Source: Gemmatimonadaceae bacterium (lineage in GTDB: Bacteria; Gemmatimonadota; Gemmatimonadetes; Gemmatimonadales; Gemmatimonadaceae). Taken from it: 64,000 nucleotides of DNA. Every line of letters starts with the position of its first letter. The stretch's first letter is position 1. Both the position numbers and the translations under genes were made by a program. This document shows positions 35,639 through 44,239 of this stretch, piece after piece. Where the stretch lies: positions 50,244 to 114,243 of the forward strand of contig JANYHT010000010.1 in the NCBI GenBank assembly GCA_025358925.1, read 5' to 3'. The notes beneath the pieces were generated by a model, which had not been told where the DNA came from, did no database searches, and was given only the letters and a program-made list of their open reading frames with translations.

Positions 35639-36871
35639 TCAAAAATACGTGGCGAAGCCCACCTGATATCCGCCACGGTGCGTTGCGGGATTGCCCAGTA
35701 AATCGCGCGTTTTTTCCCGACGATAATTGGCTTTGAATACGGTGTTTGCATTGGCGCGTAAACTCAGCCCGGAAACGAGTGCCACGATATCGTCGCGAAT
35801 CGGTGCGCCAGTGGAAGCAAATCGTCCGACATTGAAATCGACGTACTCCGCGCGCAGTGCGACGCTAATCGTCGCGTTGGGAAGACCGAGCATGGCACGA
35901 CGAAGCACGGGCAAAACGACATCGACGTGCGCACCCTGTTGACGTGTCGCCAGCACCTCTTCCAGTCCGCGCGGCAATACCACGGCGACGCGAGCGAGTT
36001 CACCACGCACGGAGAGTCGGCCGAGCGCGAGCGAAAAATCGACTGCGGCAATTGTCACACGACGCGCGTCGTCCACGCGGGCGCCGTCCACGCGAAAGCG
36101 GTTATACACGGCACCATAGTACGAGACGCCGAGCTCGCCGACCCCATGGCGTTGCACGGCGACGCGGCCCGAGAGCGCTGGCGAGCCGTTGTTGTCTTCG
36201 GCGAATTGCTCCACGCGTTTGCCCGCCGGCAACGACGTACGCCCCGCAACATTGTTGATGATGCCGTCACCAAGTCCGTTTGTCAGGTACGCATCATAGG
36301 TCATACTTGTCCGACGTCCCGGTCGCGCCCGTCCGTACATTCCAACACCAACATCGGACAACGTGGAAGGAATAATGCGCGTGGACACGAGTGGGCGGTC
36401 GACAAATTCCCAACGTGGTGAGTCATGATTTTGATTGAACGCGCCGATGGGTGGCAGTACGATGCCCATGCGCAATGCGAATGCCGGAGTGACCTGCAGA
36501 TCCAGCTGCGCAGTTTCGAGTGAGATTTCTTCGGTGCCATGTTCAAACTCGAGTTCACTGAAGAAACGCAAGCGTGGTCCCAACGGCGCATACAGAAAAA
36601 TATTGAATCGTCGCAACTCCATGGAGAATCCCTCGGTCAGTCCATCTTCCACGAAGTAATTTGAATTGCCTTCAACGTATCCGCCCACGCTGACGCGACT
36701 ACTGGTCGCAATGAATGGTCTGCTATAAATGCTACCTTGTACTGTTGCCGTGTCACGAATTGAGCGACGTGTCGAATCGCTCTGCGCCTGCGTTGTTCGC
36801 ACAATCAGCAGTGAATACACAATCGCCGCAACCACGCGTGTGTTTTGTAAACGGCTCCTGCGTATGCTCAT
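35639..36871 (-). CDS. Phosphate-selective porin O/P-like outer membrane protein
   Basis: The 410-residue protein has a signal peptide (VVAAIVYSLLIVRTTQAQ). Porin_O_P-type strands follow: GYVEGNSNYFVEDGLTEG, ELRRFNIFLYAPLGPRLRFF and ELEFEHGTEEISLETAQLDL. It ends in an aromatic residue (VGFATYF), as outer-membrane barrels do. Its ATG overlaps the Rieske stop by 4 bp, so it is the third gene of the DUF1111-Rieske-porin operon. The substrate is unknown; the family name comes from phosphate and polyphosphate channels but includes others. Confidence 0.82.
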   Translation of the reverse strand: MSIRRSRLQNTRVVAAIVYSLLIVRTTQAQSDSTRRSIRDTATVQGSIYSRPFIATSSRVSVGGYVEGNSNYFVEDGLTEGFSMELRRFNIFLYAPLGPRLRFFSELEFEHGTEEISLETAQLDLQVTPAFALRMGIVLPPIGAFNQNHDSPRWEFVDRPLVSTRIIPSTLSDVGVGMYGRARPGRRTSMTYDAYLTNGLGDGIINNVAGRTSLPAGKRVEQFAEDNNGSPALSGRVAVQRHGVGELGVSYYGAVYNRFRVDGARVDDARRVTIAAVDFSLALGRLSVRGELARVAVVLPRGLEEVLATRQQGAHVDVVLPVLRRAMLGLPNATISVALRAEYVDFNVGRFASTGAPIRDDIVALVSGLSLRANANTVFKANYRREKTRDLLGNPATHRGGYQVGFATYF

Positions 36872-37332
36872 GCGCGACGTTCCCGCGCCACTGGCGCATT
36901 CATGTGAATCACAATGCGCGTGTCGTCTGCCAGCACGCGATACTCGACTAGTGGTAGTTCGCTTGGACCGACGAGCACGCGCCCGTCTGCCGCGTACTCA
37001 CTACCGTGACAAGGACACACAAAGCGTTCACCAACCGACTCTACTTGACAGCCCCGATGCATGCAGCGCATGGACAGTGCACTGAACTGATCGGGGCCAA
37101 GCACGCGCAAATAGATCGGTAACTCACCGTCCGGCCCATCCACCAGCACTCCTGGTGCGTCGACATCGCGACGGTCGATACGTATGTCCGCGCCGTCCAT
37201 CGATGATCGCACGTATCGCAATCCGCCGCACGATGTCAGCACGGAGGACATTGCACTCACGCCAATCGCGCTCGCGCGCAGGAAGCCACGACGATCAAGT
37301 TTCTCCATTATGGCACAGCGAATCTTCGTCAT
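36868..37332 (-). CDS. Rieske [2Fe-2S] protein with Tat-like leader
   Basis: The 154-residue protein has a twin-arginine leader (LDRRGFLRASAIGVSAMSS) followed by a Rieske domain. The cluster ligands are in CMHRGCQVE and CPCHGSEYA. It would carry electrons in the periplasm. ATG 37332 lies 1 nt after the DUF1111 stop with GAGG about 10 nt upstream; ATG 37308 is the alternative. Gene order (di-heme cytochrome, Rieske, porin) suggests a small redox chain linked to an outer-membrane pore rather than a bc1 complex. Confidence 0.88.
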   Translation of the reverse strand: MTKIRCAIMEKLDRRGFLRASAIGVSAMSSVLTSCGGLRYVRSSMDGADIRIDRRDVDAPGVLVDGPDGELPIYLRVLGPDQFSALSMRCMHRGCQVESVGERFVCPCHGSEYAADGRVLVGPSELPLVEYRVLADDTRIVIHMNAPVARERRA

Positions 37333-37333
37333 T

Positions 37334-38608
37334 TTACAACGACCTCAGATACGTCAGGACGCGTTCCTGTTGTTGCGCGGACAGTGCGCTGAACGCAGCA
37401 CGACTGCGTGACCCTTCACCGCCATGAAAACGAATGGCTTCTTGCAGCGTGCGCGCGCGACCATCGTGCAGAAAAAATGCCGTGCCGCCTTGCGCGCGCT
37501 CTGCGATGCCAATGCCCCATAGCGGTGCGGTGCGCCACTCGGCGGACGTCGCATTGCCCTCGGTGTACCCGTCATCAAGCTCCGCACCCATGTCGTGGAG
37601 GAGCAAGTCGGTGAACGGATGGAACTCGACATTATTTAGCGGCGCCAACGACGACCGTCCGGTGCGCAACGTTGGCGCGTGGCACGAGGCGCACCCGATG
37701 TCGCCAAACGTGCGCTCGCCAGCGACGACATCACCATTCGCGACATTGCGTCGTGGCGGCGCGCGCAGCGTGCGCAGATAAAACACCACAGCGTCCACCA
37801 CACTGCCTGCCGCTTCGGGATCAGGAATGGCGTCGGCAACCTGACTGCCACCTTGAAAGGCCGGCAGGTCGTGCGGGAATAGTGTGGTCGTGACCCCCAT
37901 ATCTTGCAAATACGCGACCGCAGTTTGGTGCGTGAGATCGATCGCGCGTGCCTTTTTTCCGAAACGGCCGACGTACTGATTGTCCACCAATGTGTAACGC
38001 GCGCGACGATCTGCGGGCGACAGTCCGCCGACGGCGAGCACCGATGCGACGAGATCACTCGGCGGCACCAACGACAGTCGACCCGAGATCCCGTCATTGT
38101 TTCGATCATCCGGATCAGCGAGCGCGATGATGCTCGAGTCGGGCACGGCGTCCAGCAATCCGAGACCTGACACGGCAGGCGCCATGAACTGCGCCGACAC
38201 GTGCGCCGTCGACGGCAACAACTCGGCGACAAATCCCGCGATGGCGCGGCTTTGTAGCTGCGGACCGCCCTCTGCCTCCAACGGATCGAAGCCCGCGCTT
38301 GTGAGGCGTCCGAATCGCGTGATGTTGAACACTGGGTGACCGCGTCCGTCGGCCACGTGGCACGACGCGCACGACGTCGCAACGAAGAGCGGGCCGAGTC
38401 CTGAGGCGGGTGTAAAGTGACGAGAAAACTCGCCATCACCGATCGCGTGCGTTGCGAGTTGCGCGCCGTTCAGTTCGTCAAACGGCCCTTCCAGAGTTAA
38501 CTCGGGATCGACTGCGCGGGGCAAGAGAAAATCCCCGCACCCCGCGACGAGCAGCGTGGCCATGACGCTGAGTGCCAGCACTGGCCGTGTTTGAGTCGAA
38601 ATACGCAT
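37334..38608 (-). CDS. DUF1111 di-heme cytochrome (thiol oxidoreductase-like) lipoprotein
   Basis: The 424-residue protein has a lipoprotein leader (SVMATLLVAGCGDFLLP). Two haem sites are present, VATSCASCHVADGRGHP and DIGCASCHAPTL. DUF1111 hallmarks are LFPHDLPAFQGG and the C-terminal TAPLWGIGIAERAQGGTAFF, LHDGRARTLQEAI and FHGGEG. DUF1111 proteins occur with imelysin-type iron-uptake genes in other bacteria. Upstream lies an AT-rich promoter region with a DtxR/IdeR-like palindrome, consistent with iron control. It is the first gene of a three-gene operon. Confidence 0.88.
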   Translation of the reverse strand: MRISTQTRPVLALSVMATLLVAGCGDFLLPRAVDPELTLEGPFDELNGAQLATHAIGDGEFSRHFTPASGLGPLFVATSCASCHVADGRGHPVFNITRFGRLTSAGFDPLEAEGGPQLQSRAIAGFVAELLPSTAHVSAQFMAPAVSGLGLLDAVPDSSIIALADPDDRNNDGISGRLSLVPPSDLVASVLAVGGLSPADRRARYTLVDNQYVGRFGKKARAIDLTHQTAVAYLQDMGVTTTLFPHDLPAFQGGSQVADAIPDPEAAGSVVDAVVFYLRTLRAPPRRNVANGDVVAGERTFGDIGCASCHAPTLRTGRSSLAPLNNVEFHPFTDLLLHDMGAELDDGYTEGNATSAEWRTAPLWGIGIAERAQGGTAFFLHDGRARTLQEAIRFHGGEGSRSRAAFSALSAQQQERVLTYLRSL

Positions 38609-38659
38609 TGTTTTGTTTTACGTCACGATTAAACGGTGTTTGTGTTCCTATATAATAAT

Positions 38660-38679
38660 AAATTAGCTTACACTAAATT
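38660..38679. promoter_or_regulatory. DtxR/IdeR-like palindromic box
   Basis: AAATTAG-CTTACA-CTAAATT is a near-perfect inverted repeat about 52-72 nt before the DUF1111 start. Aligned to the DtxR/IdeR consensus TTAGGTTAGSCTAACCTAA it keeps TTAG, TTA and CTAA in register. TATTATTATA on the minus strand at 38650-38660 could be the -10 region. Binding and the metal involved (Fe or Mn) are inferred. Confidence 0.45.
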
Positions 38680-38732
38680 ACGCCGTCAAGGGGTAACGGC
38701 ACCACGCCGCCCTCTTCAGCCGACGCGAGCGT

Positions 38733-39005
38733 CTACTCCGCCGTCGTTGGGTCGATGATCGTTGTGATTTCTGACACGCGGTCTGCCGGGAACCCGCCGA
38801 GTCGCGCGTGCTCGCGTACCATGGCTTCATTCGGCGCGCGATAGATGCAATGGATCTGGTCGGCGGTGACGTAGCTGTGCACCCACTGAATTTGTGGGCC
38901 GAGTTGGTTTAACACGCCGCAAGATGTTTGGGCGATGGCTTTAAGTTGGGCGGCTGAGAGCGCGCCTGCGCCGGGAATGTTACGCTCGATCAAATACTGC
39001 GGCAT
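38733..39005 (-). CDS. DUF4242 (nickel-binding-like) small protein
   Basis: The 90-residue protein MPQYLIERNIPGAGALSAAQ, then CGVLNQLGPQIQWVHSYVTA, then DQIHCIYRAPNEAMVREHAR is a DUF4242 ferredoxin-like fold, a family that includes a small nickel-responsive protein. The conserved HSY and HCIYxAP segments are present. It follows the beta-ureidopropionase gene (100 nt), so it may be the last gene of the pyrimidine run or be transcribed alone. Confidence 0.75.
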   Translation of the reverse strand: MPQYLIERNIPGAGALSAAQLKAIAQTSCGVLNQLGPQIQWVHSYVTADQIHCIYRAPNEAMVREHARLGGFPADRVSEITTIIDPTTAE

Positions 39006-39105
39006 GAGCAGCCTCTTGGGAGAGTGTGCGTTTGGTGTCGTGCCCGTTGATTCGAGCAGAATATGCAGTCGGTTTTACTCTTCGTCGAGAGCTGTACGTC
39101 GACGA

Positions 39106-39975
39106 CTAGTATTTGCAGAGAGACGTGTACGTCTCGGGCCGCCGATCGCGAAAGAACTGCCACGTGTTTCGCACCTCGCGAATGGTGTCGAGATCTAAAT
39201 CAGCAATCACGAGTTCGTCTTTGTCGCGCGAGGCCTCGGTAAGAATTTTTCCACGTGGATCACAAAAATAACTCTGTCCGTAGAATTCTCCGATATTCCA
39301 CGGCAGCTCTCGCCCAACACGGTTTATCGCGCCAACGAAATAGCCATTCGCCACCGCGTGCGCTGGCTGCTCCAGCTTCCACAGATATTCGGAAAGTCCG
39401 GCCACGGTTGCTGACGGATTAAATACAATTTCCGCACCATTTAGTCCAAGCTCACGCGCGCCTTCCGGAAAGTGCCGGTCGTAGCAGATGTACACGCCGA
39501 TCTTTGCGTATCGCGTTTGAAATACCGGATACCCGAGATTGCCCGGCTTGAAGTAATACTTCTCCCAGAACCCTGGGGCGACCTGTGGAATATGATTTTT
39601 GCGATACTTACCGAGATATGTCCCGTCGGCGTCGATGACGGCGGCGGTGTTGTAGTACACGCCGGTGGACTCGACTTCGTACAGCGGTACGATGATGACC
39701 ATCTCGTACTTCTTTGCCGTTTCTTGCATGAGGCGCGTGGTCGGCCCGTCCGGAATCAGCTCCGTTGCGTCGTACCAACGAGGCGTTTGCTCAGCGCAAA
39801 AGTATGGGCCGGTAAAGATTTCCTGCATGCAGAGAATCTGCACACCCCGAGCGCCGGCATCGTCGATAAGCTTCATGTGTTTCGCGATGTTGGCGTCGCG
39901 AATTTCCGCGATCGGCGCATCGGTGTTGAGCGCGTTGCTCGCCTGAATAAGGCCGCACTTTACGATGTGTGACAT
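39106..39975 (-). CDS. Beta-ureidopropionase / N-carbamoyl-beta-alanine amidohydrolase
   Basis: The 289-residue nitrilase-superfamily protein keeps the catalytic Glu-Lys-Cys: CMQEIFTGPYF, YRKNHIPQVAPGFWEKYYF and YICYDRHFPEGARELGLNGA. The last two segments are typical of N-carbamoyl-beta-alanine and N-carbamoylputrescine hydrolases. Within this operon the first activity is expected: N-carbamoyl-beta-alanine to beta-alanine, CO2 and ammonia. It ends the run and lies 22 nt after the transporter stop. Confidence 0.88.
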   Translation of the reverse strand: MSHIVKCGLIQASNALNTDAPIAEIRDANIAKHMKLIDDAGARGVQILCMQEIFTGPYFCAEQTPRWYDATELIPDGPTTRLMQETAKKYEMVIIVPLYEVESTGVYYNTAAVIDADGTYLGKYRKNHIPQVAPGFWEKYYFKPGNLGYPVFQTRYAKIGVYICYDRHFPEGARELGLNGAEIVFNPSATVAGLSEYLWKLEQPAHAVANGYFVGAINRVGRELPWNIGEFYGQSYFCDPRGKILTEASRDKDELVIADLDLDTIREVRNTWQFFRDRRPETYTSLCKY

Positions 39976-39997
39976 TGCATGCTCCGGAAAAAAGCGA

Positions 39998-41464
39998 TCA
40001 TCTGCGGCGACGCATCAGCGCGATGTAGATGGTGAAACTCAGCGCAAACGTGACAAACCACGCGTATTGGTATAGATGATCGAGGAAGGTCGGGTTGGCC
40101 ACGTTGCCGCCAGGCGTGACGGCGGCGTGCAAAAATCCAGGTACGACGGGCAACACCGCGAGTACGAGCGCAATCATTGCGGCGGGATTCCACCCACCGC
40201 GATAGGTGTACAAGCCTTGCTCGCGAAACAAGTCAGGTAGTGATAGTTGTTGGCGGCGAATGTACCAATAGTCGGCGATGAGAATGCCGCCCAGCGCGCC
40301 CATTAAACTCGAATAACCAATGAGCCACGTGAAGATGTAGGCACCAGCGTCGGAATACAGTTTCCATGGCATCATGAGAATGCCAACAACGGCCGTAATG
40401 AGGCCGCCAGTGACGTAACTGATTTTGCGCGGATTCAGGTTTGAGAAATCGTTCGACGGCGACACAACATTCGCGGCCATGTTCGTGTGTAACTGCGCGG
40501 CCAGCACGACAAGGGCAGCAAAGATGATGACGGCAGTGCCACCAATCTTTGTAACGAGTACAACCGGATCCCATTCGGGTTTTCCAAAAATCACGATGGT
40601 AGCACTGGTAACCGCCACACCGATGAACGCGAACGCTGTCATCGTGGTTGGCAAACCCAATGCTTGACCGAGCATTTGCGACTTCTGGGTGCGCGCGTAG
40701 CGCGTGAAATCGGGAATATTGAGACTGAGCGTTGCCCAGTAGCCTACCGCTGCGGTGAGGGCTGGTGGAAAGACAACCCAGAACGGTTTCGCATCGGCAC
40801 CCTGCAGGCGTGACGACTCGGCGAGAATATGACCGAGCCCGCCACCGTGCCGAATGCCCCACACGAGGAGTATTGTGCTGCCGGTGATAAGTACTGGCGC
40901 TGCTGCGCTGCCGAGATGCTTGATGCGTTCAATGCCGCCGATGATGATTGCGACTTGGAGGAGCCAGAAGAGTGCGAATGCGATCGCAATTCCGCCCGGC
41001 ACTGCTGTCCATCCGGGCCACGCCGCCGTGAACAGCGTATTGAGCGCAAGTGCGGCGATCCACGTTTGAATGCCAAACCAGCCGCAGGCAACAATAGCAC
41101 GCAAAATTGCCGGAACATTTGCACCTTTGGTTCCAAACGCCGCGCGGCATAATACGGGAAACGAAATGCCGTACTTCGTTCCGGCGTGTGCGTTCAGAAT
41201 CATCGGGATCAGCACAATTGTGTTGCCGAGCAAGATGGTCACCATCGCCTGCCACCAAGTCATGCCCTGCGTCATCATCCCAGACGCCAGTGTGTACGTG
41301 GTGATGACCACGCTCATCCCAATCCAGAGTGCGGCGATGTTGTAGGTGGACCAAGTACGTCGGGACGGGGGCGTGGGTGCCAAGTCGGGATTCCACAGTG
41401 GACTCCCGGACAAGTCTTCGTTCGTTGTCACGAACTCCCGCACATCCGTCGCAACCGTTGTCAC
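39998..41464 (-). CDS. NCS1-family nucleobase transporter
   Basis: The 488-residue membrane protein has about 12 hydrophobic segments and NCS1 signatures: NPDLAPTPPSRRTWSTYNIA, GTKYGISFPVLCRAAFG, LSLNIPDFTRYARTQKSQ and YSSLMGALGGILIADYWYI. NCS1 carriers import uracil, thymine, hydantoins or allantoin with a cation. A GTG start at 41464 overlaps the dihydropyrimidinase stop (GTGA), implying coupled translation; the longer open frame upstream is in that gene. It would supply the pathway substrate. Confidence 0.88.
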   Translation of the reverse strand: MTTVATDVREFVTTNEDLSGSPLWNPDLAPTPPSRRTWSTYNIAALWIGMSVVITTYTLASGMMTQGMTWWQAMVTILLGNTIVLIPMILNAHAGTKYGISFPVLCRAAFGTKGANVPAILRAIVACGWFGIQTWIAALALNTLFTAAWPGWTAVPGGIAIAFALFWLLQVAIIIGGIERIKHLGSAAAPVLITGSTILLVWGIRHGGGLGHILAESSRLQGADAKPFWVVFPPALTAAVGYWATLSLNIPDFTRYARTQKSQMLGQALGLPTTMTAFAFIGVAVTSATIVIFGKPEWDPVVLVTKIGGTAVIIFAALVVLAAQLHTNMAANVVSPSNDFSNLNPRKISYVTGGLITAVVGILMMPWKLYSDAGAYIFTWLIGYSSLMGALGGILIADYWYIRRQQLSLPDLFREQGLYTYRGGWNPAAMIALVLAVLPVVPGFLHAAVTPGGNVANPTFLDHLYQYAWFVTFALSFTIYIALMRRRR

Positions 41465-42876
41465 GCGAGCGCGCTCGCCTGCGGTGCCGCGGCAAGTCCC
41501 GCCGTTGTGCGCGGCAACCATCGTCCGCGCCCGGCGCGCCCCACCACTTTGTAGTCGTCGACAATGATCTCGCCGCGCGACAATGTGGTGCGCGCGAACC
41601 CGGCGAGCTCCCATCCTTCATACGGCGACCAGTCGGCGTTTGTCTCCATGTCGGCCGGACGTACTGTGCGTGTCGCCGTCGGATGAATGATGGCAATGTC
41701 AGCGTCCGCGCCGATCTGAATAGCGCCTTTGCGTGGTGCAAGACCCATGATGCGCGCAGGATTCGTGCTGAGTTTCGCACACATCTGCTCGAGCGAAATT
41801 TTCCCTTGCAAAACCCCTTTGGTATAGGTCAGCGGCATGAGCGTTTCCAGCCCCGGCATTCCCATCGGGATTTTTGTCCAGTCGCCCTCCCACATGGCTT
41901 TTTGCTCGCGCGTGAACGTGCAGGTATCGGTGGAAATCACGGACACCTCACCGCTGTTCAATCCACGCCAAAGTCGTTCAGCATCGGCCGGCTTTTTGAG
42001 TTGCGGGCAACAGGCGAACAGGTGTCCGTCGTCGCGCGCAAACACGGAATCGTCCAGCACGAGATACTGGACGCACGTCTCCGCCAGCACAGGCACGTCG
42101 CGCGCTTGGGCTGCGCGAATGATATCGGCGCCCTCTGCCGTCGACATGTGTACGATGTAGAGCTGGCCTTTCGTTGCGGCACACCATTGCACGACGCGCT
42201 GAATTGCTTCGGCCTCCACAAAGTTTGGTCGCGTGATGGCGTGCAGCATGGCCCCATGTTCCTTCATCAGGGCTGGCGTATGATGTCGCGCGATCAACTC
42301 GTCCAACACGCGCGATGACTCCGCATGGACGAGCAGCATTGCGCCGTGTTCGCGCATTTTCTCCAAGGTGCCAAAGAGCGCGCGATCGTCGGACTGCCAC
42401 CCTTCCGACTCATAAATCATGAACTCTTTGAATGTCGTAAAACCGCGTTCGACCATGTCGGCAATTTGGTCTTTATGTTCATTGTAGCGCGTAATGCAGA
42501 TGTGAAAGGTGTAGTCAATGAGCGACTTCCCTTCGGCCTTCTTCATCCACGTATCGGCGGCCTCGCTCAGCGAACCGGTCGCCGAAGGAATGGCAAAATC
42601 GATGACGGTCGTGACGCCCCCGCGTGCGCCCGCACGCGTACCACTCACGTAATCGTCAGAGGAGACTGTGCCGCAGAACGGCAGCTCGAGATGCACATGA
42701 ACATCGAGCACGCCGGGAATAACGTGGTGGCCGCGTGCGTCGATGATCGTCGCACCAGCGGCGTCGAGATCTACGCCCAGCGCCGTGATCTTTTCGCCGC
42801 GAATTCCGATGTCACCGGTGAAGCTGCCGCCGGGCGTGACGACATTGCCGCCGCGAATGATGCAATCGAAGTGCAT
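41461..42876 (-). CDS. hydA: Dihydropyrimidinase (D-hydantoinase)
   Basis: The 471-residue cyclic amidohydrolase has metal ligands in GVLDVHVHLELPFCG, the carboxylated lysine segment TTFKEFMIYE, LVHAESSRVL, IVHMSTAEGADII and VISTDTCTFTREQKA. It opens dihydrouracil or dihydrothymine to the N-carbamoyl beta-amino acid. ATG 42876 lies 1 nt after the aminotransferase stop. The C-terminal tail is Ala-rich. It is the central gene of the run. Confidence 0.92.
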   Translation of the reverse strand: MHFDCIIRGGNVVTPGGSFTGDIGIRGEKITALGVDLDAAGATIIDARGHHVIPGVLDVHVHLELPFCGTVSSDDYVSGTRAGARGGVTTVIDFAIPSATGSLSEAADTWMKKAEGKSLIDYTFHICITRYNEHKDQIADMVERGFTTFKEFMIYESEGWQSDDRALFGTLEKMREHGAMLLVHAESSRVLDELIARHHTPALMKEHGAMLHAITRPNFVEAEAIQRVVQWCAATKGQLYIVHMSTAEGADIIRAAQARDVPVLAETCVQYLVLDDSVFARDDGHLFACCPQLKKPADAERLWRGLNSGEVSVISTDTCTFTREQKAMWEGDWTKIPMGMPGLETLMPLTYTKGVLQGKISLEQMCAKLSTNPARIMGLAPRKGAIQIGADADIAIIHPTATRTVRPADMETNADWSPYEGWELAGFARTTLSRGEIIVDDYKVVGRAGRGRWLPRTTAGLAAAPQASALA

Positions 42877-42877
42877 C

Positions 42878-44239
42878 TTAGCTCCGTGCAATCCGACCGA
42901 GCGCGATATCGAGCGCGTCAAGCGCATAGTCGACGTCCGCTGCGGTGATGCACATCGGCGGCTTGATGCGCAGTACGTTGCCGTCGATCCCGCCCTTGCC
43001 CACCAGCACATTCATCTCGCGCAGCGCCTCCATGATGTCCATTGCTTCTTGTTTTGCCGGCGTCTTGTCCGCACGACTGCGCACAAGCTCCATCCCAAGC
43101 ATCAGCCCTTTACCGCGCACATCGCCGATGAGCGAATGGGAGCGCTGTAGTTTTTCCAATCCACTTTTAAAGCGCGTGCCCAACACGCGACAGTTTTCCT
43201 GCAGTCCGTCTTCGTCAATGATGTCGAGCACCGCGAGCCCCGCCGCCATGGACACCGGATTGTTGGCGTACGTGTTGAAGTGAATGCGTTGCGTGAGCGA
43301 CTTCGCGATGTCCATGCGTGTGGTGACGGCACCAATTGGCACGCCGTTGCCCAGTCCTTTTGCCATAGTCACGAAGTCAGGCACGACATCCCAATGCTGG
43401 AAGCCCCAATAGTGATCGCCGGTGCGTCCGAAACCTGTTTGCACTTCGTCGGCAATGCACAACCCACCGTACTCGCGCACAATGGCATACACTTCTTTGA
43501 GATAGTTGGGCGCGCCATACGTCACGCCACCAACGCCCTGCATTGGTTCAGCTAAAAATGCGGCGATCTTGCCTGGTGTCGAGAAGCGAATGAGATCGCG
43601 AATATCTGCGGCGGACATTGATGCAATTTCTTCCGGCGTTCCTTGAAACGGACTGCGATACGGATCGGGATTAATGGCGTGATGCACGCGGCCATCACCG
43701 GCCACCGGAAATTTCCAGGTGCTATGCGACGTAAGTCCCATCGCGCTGGGGCTGCCGCCATGATACGCATTGCGTAACGCAATGACATCGTGATTTTGGG
43801 TATGCAGACGCGCCATTTGCACGGCGAGATCGTTCGCTTCGCTGCCCGTGTTGGTGAAGTAGGTGACGTCGAGACCCGGAGGCATTTTCGACGCCAGTTT
43901 TTTCGCCAGCAGGGGAAAGTTTGGATGCAAATAAATCGTCGTGGCATGTTGCAGCGTTGACACCTGCTGCGTCACGCGCTCTACAAACCGTGGGTGACAG
44001 TGTCCCACCGACACCGTCACGATACCCGCAAGCAAGTCGAGATACCGTCTCCCTGTCTCGTCATACAGGTATTGCATGTGCCCTTCAACAATGAGGAGCG
44101 GCTCCCGATAAATCGTGTAGACAGCCGGATTCGTGTATTGCTTGCGCATCGCGATGAGTGCGTCGCGCGAAGGGCCGTCGTACGCGCGCGGTACATGATC
44201 TGTGGCCGGCAACTCTAGGTGTGACGCCACGCTAGTCAT
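42878..44239 (-). CDS. Class III aminotransferase (beta-alanine/3-aminoisobutyrate type)
   Basis: The 453-residue PLP enzyme shows YFTNTGSEANDLAVQMARL, IADEVQTGFGRTGDHYWGFQ and the PLP lysine in VTMAKGLGNGVPIGAV. It is closest in form to alanine-glyoxylate aminotransferase 2 and beta-alanine-pyruvate transaminases. In this operon it should convert beta-alanine to malonate semialdehyde and 3-aminoisobutyrate to methylmalonate semialdehyde. Its ATG overlaps the PreA-like stop by 4 bp. Confidence 0.9.
   Translation of the reverse strand: MTSVASHLELPATDHVPRAYDGPSRDALIAMRKQYTNPAVYTIYREPLLIVEGHMQYLYDETGRRYLDLLAGIVTVSVGHCHPRFVERVTQQVSTLQHATTIYLHPNFPLLAKKLASKMPPGLDVTYFTNTGSEANDLAVQMARLHTQNHDVIALRNAYHGGSPSAMGLTSHSTWKFPVAGDGRVHHAINPDPYRSPFQGTPEEIASMSAADIRDLIRFSTPGKIAAFLAEPMQGVGGVTYGAPNYLKEVYAIVREYGGLCIADEVQTGFGRTGDHYWGFQHWDVVPDFVTMAKGLGNGVPIGAVTTRMDIAKSLTQRIHFNTYANNPVSMAAGLAVLDIIDEDGLQENCRVLGTRFKSGLEKLQRSHSLIGDVRGKGLMLGMELVRSRADKTPAKQEAMDIMEALREMNVLVGKGGIDGNVLRIKPPMCITAADVDYALDALDIALGRIARS

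Noticed and set aside
36868..37332. DUF1111-Rieske-porin as a bc1 complex
   Set aside because: There is no cytochrome b nearby and the Rieske protein has a cleavable Tat-like leader; the true bc-type genes are at 47.6-49.9 kb.
39998..41614. NCS1 transporter starting at 41614
   Set aside because: That would place its first 50 residues inside the dihydropyrimidinase gene; GTG 41464 gives the GTGA overlap and a normal N-terminus.
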